Assembly: GCF_028453695.1 (NCBI RefSeq)
Contig: NC_135773.1
Location: 19,158,001-19,222,000 of the forward strand
DNA length: 64,000 nucleotides
Reading direction: 5' to 3'
Source: Augochlora pura
Lineage: Eukaryota > Arthropoda > Insecta > Hymenoptera > Halictidae
Of this stretch, positions 13,242-25,260 are shown piece by piece (within the stretch, counting starts at the first letter, position 1; every line of letters begins with the position of its first letter). The notes under the pieces are model-generated. The model saw only the letters and a list, made by a program, of their open reading frames with translations, was not told the origin of the DNA and did not search any database. Both the position numbers and the translations under genes were made by a program.

Positions 13242-13280
13242 TACGAACCCTTACAAAAAGCTTTTTGTTTGCGTCATAAA

Positions 13281-14003
13281 CAACGCTACCTTTATTCAAG
13301 AAGGAACTAATTTCTGCCGAATCGCAAACATAGGATCCGTACCCACATTATATCTTATAAGCTTTTCTATCTCAGCTTTCTAGAGTTTTAAAACCCTATT
13401 ATTATTTCATGTCGAACTCAGCATATCTGATAGTTGACGATAACTGATACGTTAGTAAGAAGCGAATATTTCGAATATATTTCTTTTCTACTACGAGCGC
13501 TGATTATTATTTTTATTATATTATTATTTGGAGGCAAGTGACATATATGGCCTGAATATTTAAATGATAGAAATAGTATTTATGAAACATATAGTACAGA
13601 ACTACGACATAAAGTGTTATTATTTTTATGAATGGTTGAGTAATCATATCTACTAATTATATAATTATTAAAAGTAATTGCTCAACTGTCCTTGAAAATA
13701 ATTACACTATATCGTATTTCTATAACAATATATGTTTCATAAATACTGTTTCCACTACTTAAATATTCTTGTCATACATGTTTATTAACTTCTAATAATA
13801 TTCAGTACTCGCAGTAGAAATAAAACATACAGGATATTCTCTTCTTACTAAATACCATTTTTCTTAAACTATCAGTAATTGGACTAGACTCTAGAGTCTT
13901 CCAAAGCTGAGACAGAAAAGTCTATAAGATGCAATGTCTATAAAGGATCTTAAGTTTATGGCCGAAGGCAGCAAGGATCAAACATTCAAAATAAAGCCGC
14001 GCA
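13281..14003. repeat. Long imperfect palindrome, about 360-base arms
   Basis: The DNA from about 13281 to 13640 reappears inverted from about 13660 to 14003. Anchors: TTTATTCAAG (13291-13300) with 13984-13996; CTCAGCTTT (13371-13379) with 13903-13911; TTAGTAAGAAG (13452-13462) with 13841-13851; TATGAAACAT (13581-13590) with 13732-13741. The pairs converge on a centre near 13640-13660, with small indels. It is either one fold-back element or two copies of an element inserted head to head. The right end is about 140 bases before the start codon at 14146. Confidence 0.75.
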
Positions 14004-14145
14004 ACAACGATTAAAGACTAAACCGGGAAACGCTAATTTCACTGAAATGCTTTAAAGAATGATCTTTGGAAGACAAATTTTACGCTTATATTTTATAATT
14101 TTATAAGGCGTCACTTTTGTGTACAGTGCACTGCAGTGGCTAACA

Positions 14146-15367
14146 ATGACAGGACAAGGGACGTTTATGAATTCTTCGAATTCATTTTTACGAGATATGA
14201 ATAATGAATTGAGAAGAGCCATTTTCTCTAATAATTTTAAGAACAGTGACGAACCATCTCCAGCATCAGATATACAGAAACTAAGTTCTAGTAAATTTTT
14301 GTATTTTTGCATATTATATAAATGATACAATTTTAATAACTATTAATTGGATCAATTGATTGCTTTGTTTATAGATATAATATTTTCTGATAATATTACC
14401 AGAAAAAGTTTACTTCATGAACGAAATGTTAAGAATAGATCAAACGGCGATTATAATATCGTTAACGATGATGATGTTGACGACGAATTTTTCGAGAAAA
14501 TTAAGCTCAACATTGACAGAAATCTTTCATTGTAAGAACATGTGTCATTGTTTTAATATATTGATAAATGTTAATTATATCGTTTAACATACTTTTTTAA
14601 ATGCAGGCAATCAATAGAAAATTACAAGTCTAACTGTATTCAACAAAATCATTTTTCATTAAGGAATAAAAGACCCGTAATTGATGACGAAACACTAAAT
14701 GTTATTAAGAGATTTAAAAAAGATACAAATGCATATCATACAAATTTTATTAAGACACCAACTAATATAAATACCAGTCAGTCTAATTCTTTTATTGGCA
14801 CTACCATGAAAAAAATTCCTGAAAAGAAACAAAGTTATCCTTCGGAATTATCAACAAATATAAATGCCCAACAGTCTGATCCTTTTATTGACACTACCAT
14901 GAGAGAAATACCTAATAAGAAGCAAAGGTATCCTTGGAAATCATCAACAAGTATAAATGATACTGAAAATTGTGTGAAACAACAAAATGCTACAAAATGT
15001 GTTTGTAATGTACCAACAAATATAAATAATGGTGGAAATATCCTGAAACAACAAAACATATTTACATCTGATGTTATAAATACACACATTAGGTACTATT
15101 ACATCACTGTTTGCATGTTACATTCTTTTAAAAATTAAATTCATGTATAATAATTAACTAAAATATTAGGTTGTATCATAAATAATTCCCGGAATGTTGA
15201 GACTCTACCTAATATTTGGTACACATATTCACGATTTCAGAAATCCTGATAAATGTGGGTGTAAAATGAATACGAAGATAAAACAGGATATTTTACCACT
15301 GCTTGAAACGGAAACAACAGTCGTTCGCACAAAACGAATTTTTTTTTATGCAACATCATACATATAG
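14146..15367 (+). CDS. Unrecognised Asn/Lys/Ser-rich protein with internal 31-residue duplication
   Basis: Four exons (14146-14290, 14375-14531, 14607-15092, 15241-15367) join in frame to 304 residues. All three introns are short GT-AG. The start is the first ATG of the frame (MTGQGTFMNSSNSFLRDMNN). I recognise no domain. The composition is low in hydrophobics, has an acidic patch (NDDDVDDEFFEKI) and looks disordered. Exon 3 carries two adjacent 31-residue units, one with NSFIGTTMKKIPEKKQSYP and one with DPFIDTTMREIPNKKQRYP, plus the start of a third. The C-terminus has a small cysteine group (NPDKCGCKMN) and ends TSYI. Codon use is AT-rich like the neighbours. The gene lies between a palindrome and TUBGCP2 on the same strand; it is a separate unit because it has its own stop, a poly(A) signal and 700 bases of spacer. 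Function is unknown. Confidence 0.6.
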
Positions 15368-15494
15368 CATCTTCGAGCGAAAATAATTAAAATTTAATAA
15401 CTCTAGAAATTAAAGTTTTACATAATCCTAAATAAGATGATGTTTTAAGACTAAGAAAGATGTTTATTTTCTATAATATCATCAAATTTATTGT

Positions 15495-15500
15495 AATAAA
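15495..15500 (+). terminator. Polyadenylation signal AATAAA of the 14.1-15.4 kb gene
   Basis: A canonical hexamer lies 128 bases after the stop codon at 15367. Confidence 0.5.
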
Positions 15501-16077
15501 ATCATTAAATGATACGAATTAAATTGTACTAATTATTTGTAAGAACAACGAAATATATAATTAATGTTGTATAATAGACTGTGTATTTGTGTATATGTAT
15601 ATGTATTCAAATAATTTGACATCAGTTAGTTTTATAGTAGTTTTAAACAAGGGCGCGTCGTTCGTTTAAATCAGACCGGCATGTTGGGCATCAAAAGTTT
15701 CAAACAATCTCAAGTCAGTGACTGCTGTTTATGATGAGTGTTTTTATATATGCATATGTACTACCAATATTTATGTTAATATAGATATTAATTGAATTAT
15801 TTTCTGCTGAAGGTAATTATGTAGTTTGTCCAATGTTCCTTTAGAATGCCAATGCCAATATCTTTATACATAACCTAGCTTAGTATATAATTTCTAACCA
15901 AATGCGTTTACCTTATTTTTCAATGTAGAAAAGCGTGCGGACAGATTCAACGAACGATTTCTGCGTAAAGGCATTGTTCGAATATACCTATGGTATCAGC
16001 AACTTCAAATGCAATCAGAGTATCATAAAAAATTGTTTATGTCAACTATGTAATAGTTGTTATTTAGTACAAAAGCC
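15501..16077. other. Intergenic, upstream of TUBGCP2
   Basis: AT-rich spacer that should hold the TUBGCP2 promoter and 5'UTR. A GC-richer stretch with GGGCGCGTCG near 15650 is the only promoter-like feature I see. Confidence 0.35.
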
Positions 16078-19000
16078 ATGAGTGAATTTAAATTACATCA
16101 TTTAGTGATTGAACTAATAGGACTGTTAGGGTAAGCAATAATGAAATATTTATAACAAAGATATATGTTATAGTATATATATTTAAGAATTATATATTGA
16201 TCTGTAGGTCAACTTCTGCACCTGAGAAGCATGTGGAAAGATTGCAAAAAGAGGGTATACCAACAAGTGCAAGTGCTTTAACTATAGTAGCATCACAAAG
16301 TTGCATTCGTAATTTGGCGAAAAGTTCTCCTGTTCCTGAACTTTTTGTTCAAAAATATGAAGAATTGAAAGCAAAAAAGTTGGTATCACTATCTGACTAT
16401 TCTTTGATTTGAACTAAATTCATTTTATTAACACGCATGTTTATGGCTTCTCAGGATAGATCTATTAGGTTTATTTGCACAAGTCTTGGAACTTATATCT
16501 GAAGATAAAGATTTAAAAAGTTATTTGGCCAAACAAGCAACTACATTAACTTCGACTTCAAGCAAAAATGCTGCTATCACCACAAAAGACTTACCACAGG
16601 TTGAATTTTTTTCTGTAAAATTAATATAACTTTTTCACTGGTTTATTTATTATTTATATTTACACTATAGATTTGTAAAAACGTGATTAAAGCTGCTGTA
16701 GAAGGAGAAAAGAAGTTAACTCAACAAGTAAATGCGATTGTAAAGAAAACAGAACCATCAGGGGTGAAACATTATTGGGCTCATGAGAGACCACGAATGA
16801 GTTGGGACTTCTATAATGAACCAAATATTTCACCATGTCAAAGTAAGATTTTGTTCAAGCTAATATTGAAACACTAGTAGATGGCTCACTAAATAAAAGC
16901 TTTTACAGAGGTTGTACCTACTGTGTCTCAGGAATCTATTTTGCTTTGGGATATTCTGAACTGTCTGAAGGGTATAGATGGATCTTACATTGTTTCTGAA
17001 CCTTTAACTAGTCCATATGCAGTGAAAACATTCAAAATATCCCCAGATGTCTGTAAGGAGCATTAGCATAATTTATTCCTATTGTATAGAACGTCAAATA
17101 TTATAATTTTATATGATCTTATTTATAGGTATATCGTACAAGCAAATGACGCAGCAAATATTACCTCTTGCTTCTCATTATTCCATGACAGCTAGATTTG
17201 TCGAAGAAAAAGTCATATCGGAAGATGGTCAAGTTAATCATGCCTTAAGAGGAGCTATAAGAAGTCTGTTAAAAGATTATTTAGTAGGTGTTCCATCTAA
17301 GTTTTAATTCACACATTTGATCGATATACTGACAAATAATTAAATACTTTTTAGTTATTTGTTGTACAATTGGAAATGGAGCACATTCGTGGTAAATTGA
17401 ATTTGCAGAAATTGTGGTTCTTCATACAGCCTACTATAATCGCAATGTCTGTTCTCTTCCAAATAACATCCACGATATGTAAAGTGAGTTCTTTATAATT
17501 TTTTTTTATAAATGGTTGTATAATACAATGGTTTATTTCAGGCGAATGCAAAAGGTGGAAAGGTACTCAGTCTTTTACACGAGCAAGCAAATAATATAAG
17601 TGGTGAGGCAAAGTTCAAAGAACTATGCACGTTTCTGATACAAACGGCAAGCGTACCTTATATGCAAATACTTGAAAAATGGGTATACAAAGGTGTAATA
17701 TGCGATCCATACGAAGAGGTAAATACAGTCTATTCATTAGCTTCATTTGTCCAGAGTATATTAAATAATCTTTTTGTATTTTATAGTTTTTTGTGGAGGA
17801 TAACGAATTAATTCATAGGGAGGAACTACCAGTAGATTATTCCGCGGATTATTGGGAAAAGAGGTACACTATGAGGTCAGAGAGAATCCCCACGTTCCTT
17901 AATGATCAGGCAAACACTATTTTAAGAACTGGGAAATACTTTAATGTAATTCGACAATGTGGTATGTAATGTTTTGCGAATATATGTATAGAGTAATTCC
18001 TATACATATGTAGACAGAAGTATCATCAATGTAAGTTTATAGGTAAGACTGTTCAGTGGGGAAAACAAGAACCTCTTATCTATCAGCATCAAGGTCAGAA
18101 ATATATTGCCACTATCGATAGAGCATATTCTGAAGCTGCGAAAACTTTATTAGAGGTCCTTATACACGAAAGCGATTTAATGGGGCGGCTTCGTAGTGTA
18201 AAAAGTTATTTTCTTCTTGCCCAAGGTGATTTTGTGGTAAGTTCTCTCAAATAGCTATATATTACATTTTAGAAAATTCTCTACAAGGATTTATAATTTA
18301 ATTATAGGTACAATTTTTAAATTTGTGTGAAGCAGAATTAAATAAAAATATGTACGATATCGTGACCCATCGTTTGGCCTCTCTTCTGGAAGTTGCGTTA
18401 CGAATGTCTACTGCGGATTCAGATCCGTACAAAGATGATTTGAAACCTGAACTTTTACCATACGATCTTCAATTTCAAATGTTTAGGATACTTTCCATCC
18501 AAACCAGAGAAGAGGAAGGTAGATTCTATTAACATTCCTACTTCTTTATTGAAATTGCTAACATTAATGTACAACCAGACACTTTTTTACAGAGTATTGC
18601 TTTAAAAATGATAAAACTTTAACTGGTTTGGAAGCATTTGTGTTCAACTACGACGTCAAGTGGCCTGTTTCCTTAATACTCAATAGAAAAGCAATCGCTT
18701 GTTATCAGATGTTGTTCAGGCACTTGTTTTACTGCAAGTACATTGAAAGACGTTTATGCAGGTTGGTATAACAATTTTATAATCATTTAATTGTTAATTT
18801 CAATCGAACATTTATTTGATATCAGAGTATGGGTTAGCAATAAAATTGCCAAAACTTTTACCCACAACGTGGCGATGTCTTATAGAAAAGCATTTTCATT
18901 GCGTCAACGAATGCTCGATTGTATTCAGCATCTGGCGTACTACATGATGGTTGAAGTAATAGAGCCAAATTGGCTGACGTTCATAAATAAAATGAGTAAA

Positions 19001-21096
19001 GTATGATCAGCTTTTAGAAGCATAATTTTAATTCCGAAAGATATTTAAATCTTCCACTACTAAAACTTCAAACTAGGTCAGTAATGTGGATGACGTCCTC
19101 AGTGTACATCAGGATTTGCAAGACAGTTATTTGAAAGAATGCATGTTGACCGACCCAGATCTTCTTGCCTGCATTACGGACATATGCGCCGCTTGTATCG
19201 ATTTTTGCGATTTCATGGAGGTGAGCACTTATTACTTAATTAGTAAACGAATGAATATGCACAGGTAACTGAACGTTTATACAGTCGTGCATACGGTACA
19301 CATACATACACTAAATAAGGATCAAACACTTTTCCTGAGTTGCATCCTTTGCTTTGATTTCAATCCCTACAATTGCTTTTATTAATTAATATAATACAAC
19401 ATAGATACTTCAGGTGTTTTAAACTTAATACACAGATGATTATCGAAGAATTTTTCGTTAAATGTTCCGAATTTAATAGTTGAGTAATTAAATTCTTTTT
19501 ATCGTGATCTAGTTCTGATGCAATGTTTTCTCTGTTAAATATTATAAAACAAGAAAAACGTGACAATTAGTAGTAAATTGAACGTTAATTTTTTTACTAA
19601 TGTTAAGCGTATGAGCCCATACTACATTGACGCCGAATTGACGTCCATGATTGGCGCCTATCAGGAAGATGTCTATGATTCTGAGGTATATTCTAAAAGT
19701 TCTAACTCCGCTTTCATGCATTTTACGTAGTTATTAGAATCATAAAGCTTTTCTTTTTTAGTGAACAATATATAGAATCGATATAGATGTCATATTACCT
19801 GTTCACAGTGAGAATATTTTCTCAAATTCGCATGGGAATTTGTACATACAATATTTGAACATTATGGATTCATTGATAAAATAACTTTTCGGTATGTTAG
19901 TAATTTATGAATAATACGGATTGAATGAACGTAAACGTTTAATAAATTTCGTTGAGACAATATAAACATTATTCATAAACTATCAACATATGTATAGGAA
20001 AAACATACTTTAATTATTATTAACAATTGCATTGAGAACATAGACGGATATAAGCTAATATTTTCGTACTATATTTTCGAATTAAATTACGTGGTTCATG
20101 TACACGCTATACACGTATTTAACAACACAATTAAGATTAACAACACGAATAAAATCCACGATGTACATACTACTAAGATGTAAAGATATTCAGTAAAAGT
20201 TACTCACAAATATTTTAACAAATGTTGCAAGCATAATAGAGTCCATACTATTAGAAATATAAAATATTCTGATCTGTAGATGCGTAATGTTTCTGTTAGA
20301 TTAAAAAATTTTATGTTTAAATATGTAGCAATATTCTACTTTTTAGTGTAGCATGCAAATTTCGTATTAAATGTGAATATATATTGCGATGTAATTTATG
20401 ATATGTTCTCAAGTGTATTTTTTATTTATTTGAAGTCACACTTCAATGTTTATATTCGGTATTCAAATATCATTCAAATTTAGCATGGTACTCGATTTAT
20501 GCGTTTAAACATTTTATTATATAGTTGTATTTATAGCGATAGCGTGATCTCATTTTTACATTGCAGGTACGTGAAATTCAAGCAATAAGATGCATTCGCT
20601 TTTACAAATTTTTAGCTTTCCATCCACATGTATACGTCAGTGACACATTTCAGATATCATTGTGTACATTACATTCATTTTTAATAATGTATGCTTCTCA
20701 ATCATAGTTCCACAAGGGGTCCATTAGAACGTATCAAATGAAACTTAAATATAATCAGTTTATTTCTGTCTATTTTATTAGAATGAAAATGGAGACACAT
20801 TGAAAGAGAATGCAGGAAGCTTTGAAGAAACAATTGTATCGCTGGACGATAAGTTTACGCAAGTATTAACACGTCTTCTGGACAGAATCTGTGATCTAGG
20901 AACTGAAAACAATAATGAAAAACTGTTGAACGTATTCTGTAGGTGAGTTATTGATTAACAAATGTTAAGATTTGATAACCAGATTGACATGGATCTAAAA
21001 TTTCTTTTCAGGCTAGATTTTAATCTATTTTATACCGACATTTTAATACGGCGTGGAAAGGAGAAGGTAACCACTCAAGAGGAGGTCTCTGGTTGA
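16078..21096 (+). CDS. TUBGCP2: Gamma-tubulin complex component 2 (GCP2; Grip84 in flies)
   Basis: Core subunit of the gamma-tubulin small complex, which with GCP3 holds gamma-tubulin and nucleates microtubules at centrosomes. Exons: 16078-16130, 16208-16378, 16455-16599, 16671-16842, 16909-17052, 17129-17283, 17355-17483, 17542-17718, 17787-17961, 18043-18236, 18308-18518, 18593-18761, 18826-19000, 19077-19220, 19608-19685, 20782-20942, 21012-21096. They give 845 residues, close to the family length. Recognised blocks in order: MSEFKLHHLVIELIGLLG at the start, FVQKYEELKAKK, LPLASHYSMTARFVEEK, GQVNHALRGAIRSLLKDYL, LQKLWFFIQP, LEKWVYKGVICDPYEEFF, YWEKRYTM, LAQGDFV, LRMSTADSDPYKDDL, VKWPVSLILNRKAI, YQMLFRHLFYCKYIERRLC, SLRQRMLDCIQHLAYYMM, CRLDFNLFY near the end. 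The exon 2 donor (16379, GTTGGT) is weak; it was chosen because it alone keeps frame with exon 3. The start matches vertebrate GCP2. Confidence 0.95.
19686..20781 (+). other. Largest intron of TUBGCP2
   Basis: This 1.1-kb intron is about ten times longer than the gene's other introns (roughly 60-390 bases). It is very AT-rich. I see no exon, hairpin or transposon remnant in it. Confidence 0.6.
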
Positions 21097-21761
21097 CTGT
21101 TAAATATTTATTCACATTAAAATTAGTTTATAAACGCACATGCATATACATAATTGCATCACGAATGAAATAGTAAGTGGCATCGAGTAATTATATATAG
21201 CGAAATTTCGTACTTGAAACAAATGTAGTTCAATTTGTTACCGTTAATAGTTAAATTGTTCTATTTATTTGTAGAACGCATTGTGAAATTATCACGATCG
21301 ATTCACAGTCACGTATACAAATGAATGTAATGCGTTAGTCATCCAAATTTTATATCAACTAATGGCACTGCGATAAATTCAATGCATACAACTTATTTAC
21401 CACTAAATTTTAATGAAATTTAAATATTTAATTCGATAAAGTGATTGCTTTGTTTACAGGCTGGAGTATAAAATTCTTTAAATAATTTAATCATAAGTAT
21501 AAAAATCCTCGAACATCTTAATTATAAATCAACAAACTATAAACATCATTTAAAGTCGACGATTATAGATAATCTTTTGTAAAGCTAAATAGTTTAACTA
21601 GAATTGAGAACAATAGCGTAGCTACTGCGAAATGATATCACTTTTCTATTTTTCTATTTTATCGGCATCAATGCTGATGAAACAATCTATCATTGAACAT
21701 CAATGATCCTTGGCACTTGTATGTAAAATAGTTAGAAAAATACATATATAGCTGAAAGTTT
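21097..21761. other. Convergent 3' regions of TUBGCP2 and painless
   Basis: The two genes end toward each other across 665 bases. An ATTAAA at 21116-21121 could serve TUBGCP2. No strong signal was found for the minus-strand gene. No reading frame of interest. Confidence 0.4.
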
Positions 21762-24496
21762 TCAAGAAGAAGTGTTGTCATCTCTTCTAACATTAACGTT
21801 ATTATTGTCGAGACCCTGCCTCAGCGCATTCAGAGAAATATCGATCGAAGCCAGCTTTTCTTTCATTTTGTCTAATTCACCGATGATCCTTTCAGTGTCC
21901 GATTCCCGATTTCTCCTTGAAAGAAGCTCCCTAGCTCGTTTGATAATACCGGAGTCCATCCTAGTACTATTGTAGAGCTCAATGTTAAGCTTACCTTTCT
22001 TTAAATACTCCGGGAACACAAGAACCTGCTTTGCAAGAGAAGCAAGAGGTTTGTTTCGCCAGTTGCAAAGACAGTAATGCGATAGACAGCAATGCGGTGT
22101 ATGATCGTAGACCGTGCTGATTACTGTATTTTCAACATAAGAGATCAACCTGATTCTGGAAATCAGGCCAACCAACTCAGCCTTACCAAGAATCTCGGTT
22201 GTGTCGTTTACCGCCAGACCATTTAGGAGATTGAGCAGCACTATAGCGATTAAAAAAACGAATAAAACGAAAACTAGATGGCTCATGTACGGATAAGACT
22301 TGAATGGTATTTCGTCTGCATCGAATTCGCCGGTGAGCATGATAATAGTCTTGAACATTGACTGACCGAGGTCGAGGAAGTTCTCGTTGTGCTGGAATAG
22401 GACGAAGAAGGCTAATGCGAATGCAAAAATGAGGAGCGCGTAAACGGCCAAAAACCGCAGGAACTTCCAAGATACCGTCTTGAATATTTCAATATCCGCG
22501 GACAACCAAGAGTACTGGCCCATCATAACCACCAGCTGCCAAGCGGACAACAGTGTCACTGGAGCAGCCAAGCTAACAGGACCCACATCGTATAGTACTA
22601 AGAACTCAAGGATCACCAACACCAATTCGGACCAGTTCCCAAAATTCAATATGTAACAGCACGGTGACATGACTAGCTGAGACAGTTTCCAAAACGCAAG
22701 GATTGCCAGGACGATGCTGGCAAGTGTTCTGAAAATTATAACAGAGAATGGTGCCACTGGTACCGCATCGTCTGTGTTAGATTTGGTAAATGTTTTTGTC
22801 CTCGCTGCACCAATGATATAGGCATTCAGTAGAACGTAGAGAAGCAAATGGAAAGCGAAGCTCGCACGGAGGACGAGACGTATTCTCTGCCACTTCAGAT
22901 AGATAAACGACGAGAGCAAGGGATGCTTCAATAGATGTTTCAAACCTGTATTACCGGCGATATACTGAAAGAGGTCCATCTCTCGTCTATGTTGTTTCAA
23001 ATCAGTATTGTGAGGGTTCAAACATTTATAGTCGAACTCTATTAGATACTCGTTTGTCTGTTCTCTTCTGGCTTGAATAGAATCGTCAAAGTATTGAGAC
23101 AGTGTGGACGCGGATATGTCAGCAACTGCTGGCGAGCCGAATGCGTTCACATGTCCAATGTAGCTTCCCTTTGCCAGCAGCATCATCACCGCTTCGCGAC
23201 TGTCTGCTCGGGCCGCATAGTGCAGAGGAGTATTTCCTTTTTCTAGAATAAAATAATAAGTTCTAAGCCATCGTCATCGGTACATATTAATGTCCAAAAT
23301 TCGAGAAAACTGTAAAAGATTATTTTTACCATCGGTGCAACGAACGTTCACTTGATCCCTTTCTAGGACCAATCTAAGACATTCGAGGCGATTCAACATG
23401 TCCTGCGAACCACCACTGCCGGGGATTCCCAGTTCGATACAAACGGTGAATAGCAGTCTGTTAGCAGCCTCAACGTCCATATCAGTGAAGTTGTTAAGTA
23501 ACAGACGGAGAATGTGGGGTGAGTTCTTCTGAATTGCTATGTCTGCGGCTTTCTCTAAGTTGTAATTGGCTGGTCGTCTCTTGAGTAATTCGGAGATCGC
23601 GGTCTCAAAGTTTCGCTGGGCGGCCATCGCGATTAAAATCTGAGCATCGATCTCCGCATTATTCGAAATCTTTTTTAGACATTCCAAGAAACTTTTCTCG
23701 TCGTTCGCGGTCAAGTGGTACTTGAGAAGGTTCACATCCGGACGTCTATCTACAGGGGGTGGTAGCAATAGATCCGGTAGTAGTTTCTTTAGAACATCCC
23801 TCGTAGTCTCTTTGTTGTAATCTTTGTAGCTGTCTATGTCTGGAGCGAGTGTCGCTTTATCGAAGATCAATTCCACCATAGCTCTTTGCTTCCTCATAGC
23901 CGCCATATGTAGCGGTGTCAGACCTTTGCTGTTGACCACATTCGGACTAGCCCCCTTCTCCAATAGTAGTCTCGCGCATACCAGGTTGTTATTACTCACT
24001 GCTATGTGTAGAGCAGTTTGAAAAGCAGCTTGCAGATTGGGATTGATCATAGGATCCTCCAACAACACCTGTCGATAACAATGTATCCTTAATAGGATTG
24101 TGAAACGTTTAAAGCTGTCCTAGTATTAACTTTGAATATGTGACGTACCCGTAGAACATTCTCGTGATTTTGTTCCGTGGCGTAGTGGATTGCGGCACAG
24201 TTCGCATCTTCGTTGATCCTGTTCACGTTGGCCCCTTTCTCCAAGAGAATTGGAACAAATTCCGAAAGACCTTCCATGCAGGCGATGTCCAAACAAGTCT
24301 CTCCTGGTTCGCCGGGGAACACGCGGTTTACATCGATACCGCTTTTCGAGATTTGCTCGAGCAGACTTGTGAAGAGTTTAATGTTCCTCGATTGCAGACT
24401 GTCCAAAAGCTGTTCTTGTAGCAGTCTAGTTCTCGTGAGAGACGAACGGTAGTCACGCAACAGATGCATCTGCAGCAACTCATCCTCTGGGTCCAT
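21762..24496 (-). CDS. pain: Painless-type TRPA cation channel
   Basis: Calcium-permeable TRPA channel; in flies painless acts in noxious heat and mechanical sensing. Coding exons (minus): 24496-24149, 24068-23330, 23242-21762, giving 855 residues (fly painless is about 910). Residues about 40-400 form ankyrin repeats (GETCLDIACMEGLSEFVPIL, TALHIAVSNNNLVCARLLLE, GLTPLHMAAMRKQ, GNTPLHYAARADSREAVMML). Six membrane spans follow, from S1 near 485-505 to S6 near 682-704, with the pore segment FKTIIMLTGEFDADEIPF between S5 (624-646) and S6. After S6 comes a cysteine cluster (HTPHCCLSHYCLC) and a C-terminal coiled coil (ERIIGELDKMKEKLASI). KHPLLSSFIYLKW before S1, GSYIGHVNAFGSP and TGEFDA identify painless rather than pyrexia, water witch or TRPA1. 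All six spans are in the last exon. An acceptor (TTTTTCAG) four bases before the ATG implies an upstream untranslated exon. Confidence 0.93.
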
Positions 24497-25260
24497 TCTT
24501 CTGAAAAATAAATTTTTTAAACATTTAAAATTTTTAGATGTCGAATAGAGAAATGAAAAGAAAATGATTTACCTGGTAATTCGGAGATGTTAGATTTCAG
24601 TGATTACCGTGACTGCGTATCGTTCGATATAGGCGTGGAAGAAACGTTGTCCGGATGCGTTTCCTGTTGTCAACGCTGGCTCGTGTTCGAGTGAATAGGA
24701 ATGCCGACGGTAGTCAGTTTGCAGCGAGTTTCTGTGCGACCGCGCGTTCTTAGCACCTGTAGGATATCAAATCTCTATTAAGTAATTCAATCGGTTTGCG
24801 ATATTCGAGGTATATAATAGATAGTAGTAACCGGAACAATGATCTTATCTATTTTTAATTCAGCTTAGCGATTTCATCGTCGTAAAATATCCACGGAATT
24901 AATGATACGCCTGTATTCAAACGTTGAAAGAAACGTGACTAATATCCAAAATAATTTCTAATTACTATGACATCCGTGCGAGCACGATCAACTTGTTGCA
25001 CGGATCGTATATAGCGAATATTCAGTGATCCCTACGATCGATGGAATCGCTGAAATTACGGATGACAAATTTTGGATCTCACCATCGATCACTTTTCTAT
25101 CCGAAAGCAGAACGATTCGACTTGGTTGTACATTACAACTTCTCGCACGACTCAATGAGCCACTCTGCTGACCGGTTCTCACAATCGTGATGTCAGCATG
25201 GTAAGAGAGGGGCACTATTAAATGTCCGACAGTGTTCTGAACGCCGCTCCGCTCTCGACA
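24497..25260 (-). promoter_or_regulatory. 5' untranslated exon and probable promoter of painless
   Basis: Reading minus, an acceptor ends at 24501 just before the start codon. A matching donor (ACCAG|GTAAAT) is at 24573/24572. The exon would extend upstream through GC-richer DNA at about 24600-24760. The start site is not visible; the GC-rich block near 25240-25300 is another candidate. Inferred from splice signals only. Confidence 0.4.

Noticed and set aside
21762..24496. TRPA1, pyrexia, water witch or the Hymenoptera-specific TRPA as identity of the channel
   Set aside because: The pre-S1 segment, the pore TGEFDA and the short ankyrin region follow painless; TRPA1 has many more ankyrin repeats.
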